In this document: one piece after another, positions 8,811 to 17,418 of the stretch
Position numbering within the stretch: position 1 is the stretch's first letter
How the letters are laid out: each line of letters begins with the position of its first letter
From: Actinospica robiniae DSM 44927
GTDB lineage: Bacteria > Actinomycetota > Actinomycetes > Streptomycetales > Catenulisporaceae
Reading direction: 5' to 3'
Length of the DNA stretch: 64,000 nucleotides
Assembly (NCBI RefSeq): GCF_000504285.1
Contig: NZ_KI632511.1
Location: forward strand, 1,175,372 to 1,239,371
Notes under the pieces: model-generated
What the model was told of the DNA's origin: nothing
The model's input: only the letters and a program-made list of their open reading frames with translations
Database searches by the model: none
Translations under genes and position numbers: made by a program

Positions 8811-9941
8811 TCACGATTCGGGTTGAAAGAACGCGAGCATGTGCTGCGCGGCGTCAGGGGATGTCAGCAGGTCGTGCATGCGCGCGGACATCTTGGCGGC
8901 GGCGCCGGTGCGTTCGAACATCTCGTTTTCGTACTCTCCGATGGCGGCGGGGAGGTCGTGCGGGTGCGCGGCCAGGGCGAGGGCGAGGTGGGCGCCGTCG
9001 AGGAGTGCCATGTTGGCGCCTTGGCCGGTCGGCGGCATCAGGTGCGCGGCGTCGCCGAGGAGCGTGACGTTCGGCGATTTCGGCCAGGTCAGGCCGAGCG
9101 GGAGTGTGTAGATCGACCGCGATACGACCGTGTCGTCGCAGGCTTCGATCAGCGCGATGTACTTCGGGTGCCAGCCGGGGAGCAACTCGATCAGCCGTGC
9201 TCGGGCGGCGGACGGGTCGTCGAGCGGGATCTTGCTGGTGGTGAACCAGCCCTCTGCGGTGTTGTAGAAGCTCACGCCGATGCGGACGCGGCCGTCGCCG
9301 TTTCGCTGGGCGGCGAAGGATATCCCGTCGCCGAGGACCCAGTAGTTGCCGCGGCCGAGCATCACCGCGAGTTCGGGGTGGGTGCGGTCGATGTCAGGAA
9401 CGCAGAGTTCGATGACGTTCTGGCCGATGTGTGCCGGCCGGGCGTCGGTGAGCAGTGGGCGGACGCGGGACGATGCGCCGTCTGCGCCGACGAGCAGGTC
9501 GTACGTCGCGGTGCCGCCTCCGGCGAAGTGCAGGGTGCCGTTGTCGGCAGACTCGAACGCGTGCCCCCAGCGGACCGTTCCTTCGGGGAGCGAGTCGAGG
9601 AGGAGCTTGCGCAGGTCGGCGCGGTCGACCTCGGGCCGGGCCATGGGGGCGTCGTCGGGAGTGTCCTCCTGGAACAGCAGGGTTCCGTCCGGTGTGAGCA
9701 GGCGCATGTCCTGGCCTTCGCTGCGGGCGATCGCGTGGAAGCCCTCGACCAGGCCGGCCTCGCGGAGCGCGCGCTGACCGGAATGGATGTCGAGCATTCC
9801 GCCCTGGCCGCGCGCGTGGCGCGACGGTTCGCGCTCGTACACGACGGCGTCGATGCCGTTGACGTGCAGCACGCGAGCGAGAGCCAGGCCGCCTAAGCCT
9901 GCTCCGACGATGGCGATGTCCACGGCCAGGTCTCCATTCAC
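8811..9941 (-). CDS. TetX-like FAD-dependent monooxygenase
   Basis: 376 residues from GTG 9941 (a second GTG at 9923 is possible). It has the Rossmann motif DIAIVGAGLGGLALARVL at the N-terminus, the TetX-like segment GQGGMLDIHSGQRALREAGL, a DG-type motif LLVGADGASSRVRP and the FAD-ribityl motif LLGDAAHLMPPTGQGAN. The class A flavin monooxygenase fold hydroxylates small aromatics; relatives include tetracycline-inactivating TetX, but substrate cannot be read from sequence. It is divergent from a TetR regulator. The GTG start lies two bases from the first of two tandem operators, implying a leaderless, tightly repressed transcript. Confidence 0.9.
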   Translation of the reverse strand: MNGDLAVDIAIVGAGLGGLALARVLHVNGIDAVVYEREPSRHARGQGGMLDIHSGQRALREAGLVEGFHAIARSEGQDMRLLTPDGTLLFQEDTPDDAPMARPEVDRADLRKLLLDSLPEGTVRWGHAFESADNGTLHFAGGGTATYDLLVGADGASSRVRPLLTDARPAHIGQNVIELCVPDIDRTHPELAVMLGRGNYWVLGDGISFAAQRNGDGRVRIGVSFYNTAEGWFTTSKIPLDDPSAARARLIELLPGWHPKYIALIEACDDTVVSRSIYTLPLGLTWPKSPNVTLLGDAAHLMPPTGQGANMALLDGAHLALALAAHPHDLPAAIGEYENEMFERTGAAAKMSARMHDLLTSPDAAQHMLAFFQPES

Positions 9942-9942
9942 C

Positions 9943-9973
9943 GTATCGGTCGATACACTGTATCGGGCGATGT
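9943..9973. promoter_or_regulatory. Tandem TetR operators
   Basis: GTATCGGTCGATAC (9943-9956) is a perfect 6-2-6 inverted repeat. A close copy, GTATCGGGCGATGT, follows at 9960-9973, 17 bp on. They sit between the divergent monooxygenase and TetR gene, with the first abutting the monooxygenase start codon. This is a classic arrangement for autoregulated TetR control. Confidence 0.7.
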
Positions 9974-10007
9974 CACTGTAGCACTCGGGCGGGGTATCGT
10001 CGGGCGC

Positions 10008-10688
10008 ATGTTGGTGTGGGAGAGGCCGGAGCCGTCGAACCGGCCGGTGTTGGCGCCGCTGAGCCGGGAGCGGATCGTCCGTGCGGCGATCGAGCTGGCC
10101 GACGCGGACGGTCTGGTCGCCGTTTCGCTGCGCAAGGTGGCCGCGGCGCTGGACGTGGGGCCGATGCGGCTCTACGGCTACATCGACACCAAGGAGGAAC
10201 TGCTCGACCTGATGGTCAACGCGGTCCATGCCGAGATCCACCCGACCGGGGACGACTGGCGCGAGGTGCTGCGGTCGCAGGCCGAAGCCACTCGGCGGGC
10301 TGCCCAGCAGCACGAGTGGCTGGCCGACCTGATCGGCGGCCGGCCGCAACTCGGGCCGAACACGCTGGCCATCGGGGACGCCGTGCTGGGCGCGATGAGC
10401 GATGTCGACCTGGACGTCGTGGTGCCGGCGGTCGCCGCGGTCAACGCATACGTGGTCGGCGCCGTACGCCGGGAGATCTCCGAGCGACGGGCGGAACGGG
10501 CCAGCGGGATGGATCTCAGGCAGTATCAGGCCGCGACTGGACCATACCTGCAGCGTACCTTCGCCGCCGGGCAGTTCCCCGCGCTGGCCACGGTCGTGCG
10601 CGACGGTCCGCACCTGAGCGCCGACGAGACGTTCAGGGTCGGACTGGAATTCCTCCTCGACGGCATCGAGGCCCGCATCTCACGCTGA
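10008..10688 (+). CDS. TetR/AcrR-family regulator
   Basis: 226 residues. The N-terminal helix-turn-helix reads LSRERIVRAAIELADADGLVAVSLRKVAAALDVGPMRLYGYIDTKEELLDLM. The remainder is the TetR C-terminal ligand-binding domain. It is divergent from the flavin monooxygenase, and two tandem GTATCG...CGATAC operators lie 35-65 bp upstream of its ATG. By family precedent it represses both itself and the monooxygenase until a drug-like ligand binds. Confidence 0.93.
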   Translation: MLVWERPEPSNRPVLAPLSRERIVRAAIELADADGLVAVSLRKVAAALDVGPMRLYGYIDTKEELLDLMVNAVHAEIHPTGDDWREVLRSQAEATRRAAQQHEWLADLIGGRPQLGPNTLAIGDAVLGAMSDVDLDVVVPAVAAVNAYVVGAVRREISERRAERASGMDLRQYQAATGPYLQRTFAAGQFPALATVVRDGPHLSADETFRVGLEFLLDGIEARISR

Positions 10689-10698
10689 CCCGCACGCG

Positions 10699-11304
10699 TC
10701 AGGGGCGTACCAGGGGCAGGAAAAGCTCGTCCACGATCTTGACCAGAGTGGATTCGGGCACCGGACCGAGCGTCATGATCAGGTCGTGCCGGACCAGGTC
10801 GACGGGGAGACGCAGGACCTGGTCGGTGATCCTGGCCGGATCGGCTTCGCCGCGCGCGATCGCGCGGTCGAGGATGGCAGGCATCGAAGACGGCCGGTCG
10901 ACCATGAACCGTTCGCGCCATACAGCAGGGCTCTCGCCGGTCTGGCTGTAGTAGTCGGCGAACATGAAGCTGATTCCGGCCATGAGCTCGCCGGTGCGCG
11001 ACGACATGTCCCGCAGCAGGCTCAGCACGTCCTCGCGCAGGCTGCCGGTGTCTGGTGGGGCGCTGGCCGCGGAGAACTGCGGCTGGTGGTGCTTGAGCGC
11101 CGCGAGGACGAGTTCGGAGCGGCTCGGCCAGCGGCGGTAGAGCACCGCGCGGCCGGTGCCGGCCCGGGCGGCGACGTTCTCCATGGTCAACGCCGGGTAG
11201 CCGACCTCGGCCAGTTCCGCCCAGGCGGCCTCGAGCAGCGCGGCCTCCAGCGCGGCGCCGCGGCGGCGGGTGGGGGTGCGGGCTGGGTCGTCTGCGTCGG
11301 GCAT
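10699..11304 (-). CDS. TetR-family regulator of adjacent exporter
   Basis: 201 residues from ATG 11304 (MPDADDPARTPTRRRG). The helix-turn-helix region is ALLEAAWAELAEVGYPALTMENVAARAGTGRAVLYRRWPSRSEL. The open frame extends further upstream but only as antisense of the exporter. It is divergent from the DHA2 transporter, with two related dyads in between, and presumably represses it. Its 3' end lies ten bases from the end of the other TetR gene. Confidence 0.93.
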   Translation of the reverse strand: MPDADDPARTPTRRRGAALEAALLEAAWAELAEVGYPALTMENVAARAGTGRAVLYRRWPSRSELVLAALKHHQPQFSAASAPPDTGSLREDVLSLLRDMSSRTGELMAGISFMFADYYSQTGESPAVWRERFMVDRPSSMPAILDRAIARGEADPARITDQVLRLPVDLVRHDLIMTLGPVPESTLVKIVDELFLPLVRP

Positions 11305-11315
11305 CGCTTCTCCTT

Positions 11316-11385
11316 GGGGACAGTTGTGTATCTTAACGCGCCCGGCTACCCTCGGCTTGAGAGCTTTAGAGACAGTCGTGCCTCT
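11316..11385. promoter_or_regulatory. Two related dyads, probable TetR operators
   Basis: AGAGACA-GTCG-TGCCTCT (11368-11385) matches at 6 of 7 arm positions. An imperfect relative, GGGGACA-GTTG-TGTATCT, lies at 11316-11333. Both share the core ACAGTYGTG and lie between the divergent TetR and exporter genes. They resemble operators of TetR regulators controlling EmrB-type exporters. Confidence 0.5.
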
Positions 11386-11413
11386 TATTGGCGCCCATCC
11401 CCCCGGAAGACCG

Positions 11414-12934
11414 GTGAACACCGTGAGCGAACCCGTGGCCGTGCCAAGTAAGCCCGCTGTGCCGGACAACGCGCCGGACAAGGTGCCGAACAAGCCCGCC
11501 GACTTGCCCCCGGGCTTCGCCCGGCTCGCCGCGATCATGATGACGGGCGTCGTCGCGGTCTTCCTCGACACCACGGTCGTCAACGTCGCGATCAACACCC
11601 TGAGCAGACACTTCGGCACTACGGTGGCCACCGCGCAATGGACGGTCAGCGGCTACGTGCTGGCCATGGGCGTGGTCATACCCCTCGCCGGTTGGCTGAT
11701 CGACCGCCTCGGCGCGAAGCCTGCGTGGATGACGGCGTTATCGCTGTTCGCGCTCGGATCGCTGCTGTGCAGCCTGGCGCCGAACATCGGCGCGCTGATC
11801 GCGTTCCGAGTGGTGCAGGGCGTCGGCGGCGGGCTCATGCTGCCGATCATGCAGGCGGTGCTGATCCGGGCGGCCGGTCCCAGGCCGTCGAACCGCGCGG
11901 TCGCCGCCGTGGCGCTGCCTGCGGTGCTGGGCCCGATCCTGGGGCCGGTGCTGGGCGGCGTCATCATCCAGTACCTGGACTGGCGGGCCGTCTTCTGGCT
12001 CAACCTGCCGTTGTGCGTGGCCGGGCTGATCACGGCTTGGCGCGGCATGGAGAATACGGACCCTGCTGAAGCCGCCTCGCTGGACGTAGTCGGGCTCGTC
12101 CTGCTCCCACCCGCGCTCGCCGCCATCCTCTATGGGCTGACCGAAGCCGGCATCCACAGCGGGTTCAGCGCCGCTGTCGCGCTCTATCCGCTCGTCGGCG
12201 GTGTCGTTCTGCTCGCCGGTTTCGTGGCATACGCCTTGCGAGCGACCAAACCGCTGGTGGGTCTGCGCCCGTTCCTCACCCGCTCGTTCAGCGCTTCGAC
12301 CTTGGTGCTGTTCCTGGCCGGGTTATCGGTCTACGGCGCGATGTTGTTGCTTCCGCTGTACTTTCTGCAGGTCCAGCACCTGAGCATCCTCGACGCAGGG
12401 CTCTGTCTCGTACCGCAGGGCCTTGGCACCCTGGTGAGCCGGGTCGCCACGGCGAAGCTGGCCGACAGCGTCGGACCGCGGCCGGTCGTGTTCTGCGGCA
12501 TCATCGTGGCGGCGATAGCCACCGTGCCGTTCGCGTTCGCCGGGCCGCACACCAGTCTCGTTTTCCTCGCCTTCGTGCTGATGGTTCGCGGCCTCGGGCT
12601 GGGGGCGGTCACCATCATCGTCATGGCGAGCGCGTACCGGGACCTTGATCGAAGTCTGATTCCAGACGCGACCGCAGGAATCCGCATCGGGCAGCAGGTC
12701 GGCAATGCCTTCGGCACGACCGTGCTCGCCATGCTGCTGGAGAGCGGGCTGAGCCGCGATACGGGCCCTGACGCCGTTCCCGCGGCGTTCCACCACGCCT
12801 TCTGGTGGGCGATCGGCTTGTCCGCCGTCACCGCGTTGCCCGCGCTGGCACTCCCCCGGGGCGGGCTCGTCTCAACCCCGCCGACCTCCGCGCAACCCCG
12901 GCTGGCGACGACCGGAGCTAGGCCCGATCGGTGA
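11414..12934 (+). CDS. MFS multidrug exporter, DHA2 (EmrB/QacA) family
   Basis: 506 residues from GTG 11414, with about fourteen membrane spans. Motif D1 appears as VAVFLDTTVVNVAINTL in helix 1, motif A as GWLIDRLGAKPAW, and motif C-like glycine/proline-rich text as LPAVLGPILGPVLGG. DHA2 carriers export drugs or dyes with proton antiport. A divergent TetR gene and shared operators indicate induction by substrate. The 3' end overlaps the end of the converging TPR gene by 17 bases. Confidence 0.92.
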   Translation: MNTVSEPVAVPSKPAVPDNAPDKVPNKPADLPPGFARLAAIMMTGVVAVFLDTTVVNVAINTLSRHFGTTVATAQWTVSGYVLAMGVVIPLAGWLIDRLGAKPAWMTALSLFALGSLLCSLAPNIGALIAFRVVQGVGGGLMLPIMQAVLIRAAGPRPSNRAVAAVALPAVLGPILGPVLGGVIIQYLDWRAVFWLNLPLCVAGLITAWRGMENTDPAEAASLDVVGLVLLPPALAAILYGLTEAGIHSGFSAAVALYPLVGGVVLLAGFVAYALRATKPLVGLRPFLTRSFSASTLVLFLAGLSVYGAMLLLPLYFLQVQHLSILDAGLCLVPQGLGTLVSRVATAKLADSVGPRPVVFCGIIVAAIATVPFAFAGPHTSLVFLAFVLMVRGLGLGAVTIIVMASAYRDLDRSLIPDATAGIRIGQQVGNAFGTTVLAMLLESGLSRDTGPDAVPAAFHHAFWWAIGLSAVTALPALALPRGGLVSTPPTSAQPRLATTGARPDR

Positions 12935-14192
12935 TGCCGGCGAGCGCGCCCTGCTCGATCAGCTCGACTAGCGTGTTCGTCCGCTCGAGCGATTCTGCGC
13001 CGGTCGCGCCCTCGATGTCGGCCAATTGACAGGCGACGGACTGGGCTTCGCGACCGATCTCGAGTGCGATGGCGGTGTCGCCCAGCTGCGCGTGGATGGT
13101 GGCCAGTGTCTCGAGCGCCTCGACGAGCGTCACATGCAAGGTCATATCAGGCTCACTCGACGCCTCGCCGACGAGGGCTCGGGCCCGCTCGACGGCCTCC
13201 TGGGCCATCGGAAGAGCGGCCTTTTTGTCGCCGATTCCGTTGCGGCAGGCCAGTTCCCACGCGTAGGCGTTGAGTGAGCCGACGGCCATGAGCCGCACCT
13301 TCGGATCCTGACTCTCGAACGCGTTCGCGGCGCGGACCTGCGCCAGCGCCACAGCGAGCAGCTTGAGGCTTGTGCCGGTGAGGCCGAGGAACTTCATGCC
13401 GGTGACGTAAAACCCCTTGGCTATCGTCAGGCTCTGCGACGGGTCGAAGCTGGTCGCCGACGCGTCGCCGACCAGGTCGGCGCAGCGTTCGGCGAGCTCG
13501 GCGGCGAGCTCGCGCTCGCCCGCGTCGGCGAGCTTGAGAGCTGCCGCACGCGCGAGGTCCCGGCCGGCATGGACGGCGACGAAGTCCAATTCGGGGGCCG
13601 CGCCGAGAGCGGGAAGGCCGTCGATCACCCGCCGGGCCACCCGCGCCGCGTCAGTGACGCAGCCTTGATCAATGTGCTTGATCATCAACTTCTTGTCCCA
13701 TAGGAGCCAGATCGCCGCTCGGCGCGAGTCGGCGGGCAGACGCCGGATCCGTCCGACGCAGTCCTCCAGCAGACGGATCAGGTCCGCCTCCCCCATCGAA
13801 CTCGACTCCGCTGCACTGACCCGCAGCACCAGCATCGGCGGGACCTGCTGGTCCACCTCCGCTGATCCCGTGCCCAGCGCCTCGAGCGCCGCCAGCGCGG
13901 CGTCGGCAGCGGCGACCACCTCCGCCTGGCGGCCGCCTACCTGGTCCAGCGTGATCGCGCGCAGGCCGCTGGCCCTGGCCACGATGTGGAGCAACTGCGG
14001 CGAGCGCGCCTGCGCGGCGTAATGGAGCCGGCCGATCAGCTGGTCGAGCAGCTCCAATGCCTCGTCGAGCCGACCCTCGCCCTTCGCGACCACAGCCCTG
14101 TTGTGAAGCCGCTTCGCCCAGGCCGACAGAGACGCCGCAGAGTCGGACCACTCGACCTCAGACGCCTGCTTCTGCGACCTTTTGAAGATCAT
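12918..14192 (-). CDS. TPR-like helical repeat protein
   Basis: 424 residues from ATG 14192 (MIFKRSQKQ), preceded by GGAGAC. The protein is almost entirely alpha-helical with repeated Ala/Leu-rich helix pairs such as LSAWAKRLHNRAVVAKGEGRLDEALELLDQLI, consistent with tetratricopeptide repeats. No enzyme, membrane or DNA-binding domain is visible. It lies between two DHA2 exporters, convergent with one and divergent from the other. Its role is unknown, probably protein-protein scaffolding. Confidence 0.8.
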   Translation of the reverse strand: MIFKRSQKQASEVEWSDSAASLSAWAKRLHNRAVVAKGEGRLDEALELLDQLIGRLHYAAQARSPQLLHIVARASGLRAITLDQVGGRQAEVVAAADAALAALEALGTGSAEVDQQVPPMLVLRVSAAESSSMGEADLIRLLEDCVGRIRRLPADSRRAAIWLLWDKKLMIKHIDQGCVTDAARVARRVIDGLPALGAAPELDFVAVHAGRDLARAAALKLADAGERELAAELAERCADLVGDASATSFDPSQSLTIAKGFYVTGMKFLGLTGTSLKLLAVALAQVRAANAFESQDPKVRLMAVGSLNAYAWELACRNGIGDKKAALPMAQEAVERARALVGEASSEPDMTLHVTLVEALETLATIHAQLGDTAIALEIGREAQSVACQLADIEGATGAESLERTNTLVELIEQGALAGITDRA

Positions 14193-14292
14193 TGATCCGT
14201 CTCCAGGGTTACGGTCTTGGTGTGAAACGGCTTGCACAGGTTACTTGGAGAGCTTTGCCGGTCCGACAACGGGATACGCGGGAGCGAGCGGT

Positions 14293-15708
14293 ATGACAAG
14301 TACGCAAGCTGGGAACGGAGACGAACGCGCGGGCGCCGCTCCTGGCGTCGTGCTCGTCGTGATGTGCGTCGGGTACTTCCTCGTCCTGCTCGACGTGACC
14401 ATCGTGAACGTGGCGCTGCCGAGCATCGGCACGGGCCTGCACGCCGATGTGAGCAGTCTGCAATGGGTCGTCGACGGCTACGCACTGGCGCTCGCCTCCC
14501 TCATGCTGCCTGCGGGAGCGCTCGGCGACCGGCACGGGCACCGCCGGCTGGTGCTGGCGGGCCTCGCCGCGTTCGGCGTCGGATCGCTGGCGTGCGGGCT
14601 GGCGCCGGGGGCCGGGGCGCTGGTCGCGGCGCGGGCGGTCCAGGGCGTGGGCGCGGCGTCGCTGCTGCCGGGGACGCTGGCGATCATCGCGGGCGCGTAT
14701 CCCGACCGCAAGGCGCAGGCGCGGGCGATCGGGATCTGGGCCGGCGTGGGCAGTCTCGCCCTGCCGGCCGGGCCGCTGGTCGGCGGCGTGCTGATCGACT
14801 CGCTCGGCTGGCGCTGGATCTTCCTGATCAACGTCCCGATCACACTCGCCGCCCTCGCCGCGACACTGCGGGTGCTGCGCGCGGACCACGGCAGGCAGAC
14901 CGGCAGACTCGACACAGCGGGCGCGCTGCTCGGCGTTCTCGTCTTGCTGACCTGGACTTTCGTGTTCATCCAGGGCGGCCGCTCGGGTGCCGGCTCGGCC
15001 GTCGTGCTGGTCGCGCTCGGGCTCGCGATCCTGCTGTCGGCGGCGTTCCTGCTGGTGGAACGGCGACGCGGGAGCGAGGCGATGCTGCCGCTCGACCTGG
15101 CCCGGCGTCCGGCCTTCGCGCTGGCCAACATCTCGGCGGGGGTGATGAACCTGGGGACTCTGGGTGTGCTGTTCGTGCTCACGCTCTTCCTGCAATCGGT
15201 TCAACACCGCTCCCCCCTCGGCGCCGGGCTCGCGCTGATCCCGCTGTTCGCCCCGCTCGCGGTGATCGCGCCGATCGGCGGGCGGGCGGTGGCGCGGATC
15301 GGTCCGCGGCTGCCGATCATCGCCGGGTTCGTGCTGGCCGCGGTCGGACTGGCACTGCTCGCGCTGGCGCACCCGTCGTCGAGCTACGCCGCGATCCTGC
15401 TGCCCGCGTTCCTGGCCTGGGGGATCGGGCTCGGGATACTCACCCCGGCCGTGGTGGCGGCGGCCGTGGCCGCGACGCCGGGTGAGAGGGCCGGGCTCGC
15501 CTCGGCGGTGAACAACACCGCTCGGCAGGCGGGTGGGGCGATCGGCGTGGCGCTTGCGGGCGCGGTGGCCGGCTCTCCCGGCACTGCGACGTTCGTTTCC
15601 CGCATGCACACGGTCGCGGCCGGTGCCGCCGTGCTCTTCGTCGTCCTGGCGGTGGTCAACTCTCTGATGAAGTATCAGGACTCGTCGACGAACTCGGCCG
15701 AGCCGTAG
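14293..15708 (+). CDS. MFS exporter, DHA2 family
   Basis: 471 residues from ATG 14293; earlier in-frame starts would add a non-membrane extension. Helix 1 is VVMCVGYFLVLLDVTIVNVALPSIG (the LDxTIVNVALP motif of DHA2 carriers). Motif A follows as GALGDRHGHRRLVLAGL, and motif C-like AGVGSLALPAGPLVGGVL. Fourteen spans are expected. The TetR gene that would normally sit beside it is absent; its neighbour upstream is the divergent TPR gene. Substrate unknown. Confidence 0.92.
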   Translation: MTSTQAGNGDERAGAAPGVVLVVMCVGYFLVLLDVTIVNVALPSIGTGLHADVSSLQWVVDGYALALASLMLPAGALGDRHGHRRLVLAGLAAFGVGSLACGLAPGAGALVAARAVQGVGAASLLPGTLAIIAGAYPDRKAQARAIGIWAGVGSLALPAGPLVGGVLIDSLGWRWIFLINVPITLAALAATLRVLRADHGRQTGRLDTAGALLGVLVLLTWTFVFIQGGRSGAGSAVVLVALGLAILLSAAFLLVERRRGSEAMLPLDLARRPAFALANISAGVMNLGTLGVLFVLTLFLQSVQHRSPLGAGLALIPLFAPLAVIAPIGGRAVARIGPRLPIIAGFVLAAVGLALLALAHPSSSYAAILLPAFLAWGIGLGILTPAVVAAAVAATPGERAGLASAVNNTARQAGGAIGVALAGAVAGSPGTATFVSRMHTVAAGAAVLFVVLAVVNSLMKYQDSSTNSAEP

Positions 15709-16109
15709 GCCACCCGCCAGGCTGTCCGCAGCCGGGCCAGGTCGTCGCGCTGGCGGTCCTCGCGCGCCGCCGCGGCCCGGCAGGCGCGCTCGATCTGCTC
15801 GTCCACCCGGGCCAGCAGCGCCTGGGCCGCCGAGACGCCGTCGTCGAGTTCGCGCCGCGTCTCCTCGACTTCCTGCTGCGCCTCGGCCAGGACGGCCGGA
15901 TCGTTGCCGCGCAAGGCCACCCGCAGTTCGCGCTTGCTCACCGCGTCCGCCATCCGCAGAGCCCGGACGAGTTCGAGGGCGTCGCGCCGGGCCGCGTCGA
16001 GCTCGGTCAGCCACGCGCGGGCGACGATGTCTTCGGCCTCGAAGATCGCCTGGTGCGCGTGCACGGTCTGCAGCGTGCGCTGGTACTCGGAACGGTCGTC
16101 ATCGGCCAC
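15675..16109 (-). CDS. Coiled-coil protein, unknown function
   Basis: 144 residues from GTG 16109. It is highly charged and helical (for example EAQQEVEETRRELDDGVSAAQALLARVDEQIERACRAAAARE), predicting a long coiled coil and no membrane segment. The last 34 bases overlap antiparallel with the end of the DHA2 exporter. Similar small coiled-coil proteins occur beside ESX or toxin genes in actinomycetes, but nothing here supports that role. Confidence 0.65.
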   Translation of the reverse strand: MADDDRSEYQRTLQTVHAHQAIFEAEDIVARAWLTELDAARRDALELVRALRMADAVSKRELRVALRGNDPAVLAEAQQEVEETRRELDDGVSAAQALLARVDEQIERACRAAAAREDRQRDDLARLRTAWRVAYGSAEFVDES

Positions 16110-16299
16110 GGTGGTCCACCCTCTTCGCGTCTTCAGATCAGTGCCCGCACTGAATAACCCGGGAAGCCGACTCGAAACCCCGGTGGTCAGCGTATCAGGC
16201 TTCGAAGACACTGCCCCTACGTCCGGCTCCGCCGGTTGGACCATTCAGGCGACGGCTCGGGGCGCCTGTTTATCCGGGGATCGATCCGGTCACCCGGCC

Positions 16300-16602
16300 G
16301 TGCGCTGCCACCCGGCCGTGGTCGCACAGAAGGCCGCGACCATGCAGGTGCTGTCCGGCGGGCGCATCCGGCTCGGTCTCGGCTCCGGCGAGATCCTCAA
16401 CGAGCACGTGACCGGCCGCCCCTGGCCGGCCGCGTCGGTGCGCCAGGACATGCTCGCCGAGGCGGTCGAGATCATCTCCGCGCTGTTCGACGGCGGCTAC
16501 GTCAACTACCGCGGGCAGCACTTCCAGGTGGAGGCGGCACGAGTGTGGGACCTGCCCGAGCTGCGGGTGCCGATCGGCATCGCCGTCTCCGGGCCTCGGC
16601 GA
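16300..16602 (+). pseudogene. Internal fragment of LLM-class F420-dependent oxidoreductase
   Basis: Translation gives CHPAVVAQKAATMQVLSGGR, then LGLGSGEILNEHVTGRPWP and GGYVNYRGQHFQVEAARVWD. This is the core of F420-dependent luciferase-like enzymes related to glucose-6-phosphate dehydrogenase Fgd. About 80 N-terminal residues and roughly the C-terminal half are missing, and no start codon precedes it. A duplicated CACCCGGCCGTG (16291-16302, 16309-16320) marks the left junction. The region 16110-16723 holds nothing else I can identify. Confidence 0.7.
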
Positions 16603-16723
16603 GCGCCCGGATCCTTTCCGATTACGCGCCGCCTGCGGTCCTGCTTGGCATACCATCGCGGCTAAGGGTGCCGGTGTGTGACCGGACCGGCGCGCAGCGT
16701 CGACAAGAGGTGGGGGCACCAGA

Positions 16724-17230
16724 ATGCACAGGTACGTACGCGTCAGACGAGCAACCCTCGCAGTGGCCACGGCCGCCGCGGTGAGCGCGTTCGCGATCGG
16801 ATGCGCGAGCTCGGTGGGCTCGCCGCAGATCAACGGCCAGGGCGGCAACGGCGGGAACGGCGGCGGAGCGGAGGTCACCGCCGTCGAGGCGACGGGCATC
16901 ATTCCGCCGACCGACGCGGCCGCGGGCTGGGATCAGGCGGATTCGTGCAAGATGGTGCAGGCGGTGTGGGCCGCCTTCGCCACGAACTACACCCGCCAGC
17001 AGCCCGACCCCTCGGGCGCTTTCTACGGACTCAACAATGACCTGACGAGCTACGTGGGCTACGTCACCGGCCAGCTCTCGGTGGACATCGACACGCTCTC
17101 GCAGCAGGCCGAGGCCTTGTACACGGCCGATGTCAACGGCGGCTCCGCCTCGGCGCAACTGACCTCGGACCTCACGCAGGCGGCCGCGGTCGTCGGCAAG
17201 GACTGCGGCATCACTTTGTCGCTGTCCTGA
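16724..17230 (+). CDS. Secreted lipoprotein, unknown function
   Basis: 168 residues. The N-terminus has Arg/His-rich MHRYVRVRRA, a hydrophobic stretch and a lipobox FAIGC with Cys27, so it should be lipid-anchored outside the membrane. A Gly/Asn-rich linker (QGGNGGNGGG) follows. The rest is a small helical domain with two Cys residues (SCKMVQAVW and GKDCGITLSLS) that could form a disulphide. I do not recognise the family. A strong terminator follows. Confidence 0.8.
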   Translation: MHRYVRVRRATLAVATAAAVSAFAIGCASSVGSPQINGQGGNGGNGGGAEVTAVEATGIIPPTDAAAGWDQADSCKMVQAVWAAFATNYTRQQPDPSGAFYGLNNDLTSYVGYVTGQLSVDIDTLSQQAEALYTADVNGGSASAQLTSDLTQAAAVVGKDCGITLSLS

Positions 17231-17240
17231 CATGCGAGTG

Positions 17241-17266
17241 CCGGGCCGCGGGGCGCCGCGGCCCGG
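17241..17266 (+). terminator. Terminator after lipoprotein gene
   Basis: CCGGGCCGCGG (17241-17251) and CCGCGGCCCGG (17256-17266) form a perfect 11-bp stem with a GGCG loop, 11 bases after the stop codon. No U-tract follows, as is common in actinomycetes. Confidence 0.7.
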
Positions 17267-17292
17267 TGAAGGGTGCTCGCATAGTCGAGGTA

Positions 17293-17412
17293 CCGGAGGC
17301 GTTCGCAGCTTGGGACGGCCATGGAGCGGTGCGCCTGCTCGAACGCGCGGATGAGCACTTTGCGATGCTGCTCGAACGTGCCGCCTCGCGGACCGCTTGG
17401 CACAGTCGCTGA
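17293..17412 (+). pseudogene. Aminoglycoside 6-phosphotransferase-like fragment
   Basis: Thirty-nine codons read PEAFAAWDGHGAVRLLERAD and then HFAMLLERAASRTAWHSR before TGA at 17410. The run AWDGxGAVRLL...AMLLER resembles the N-lobe hinge of streptomycin/aminoglycoside 6-kinases. A stop lies in frame just upstream and the catalytic C-lobe is absent, so it is a relic. The match is short and from memory of the family. Confidence 0.4.
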
Positions 17413-17418
17413 TGTAAA

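Noticed and set aside
8811-10613. 600-codon reading of the monooxygenase gene
   Set aside because: The N-terminal 224 codons are antisense of the TetR gene. The Rossmann motif places the start at GTG 9941 or 9923.
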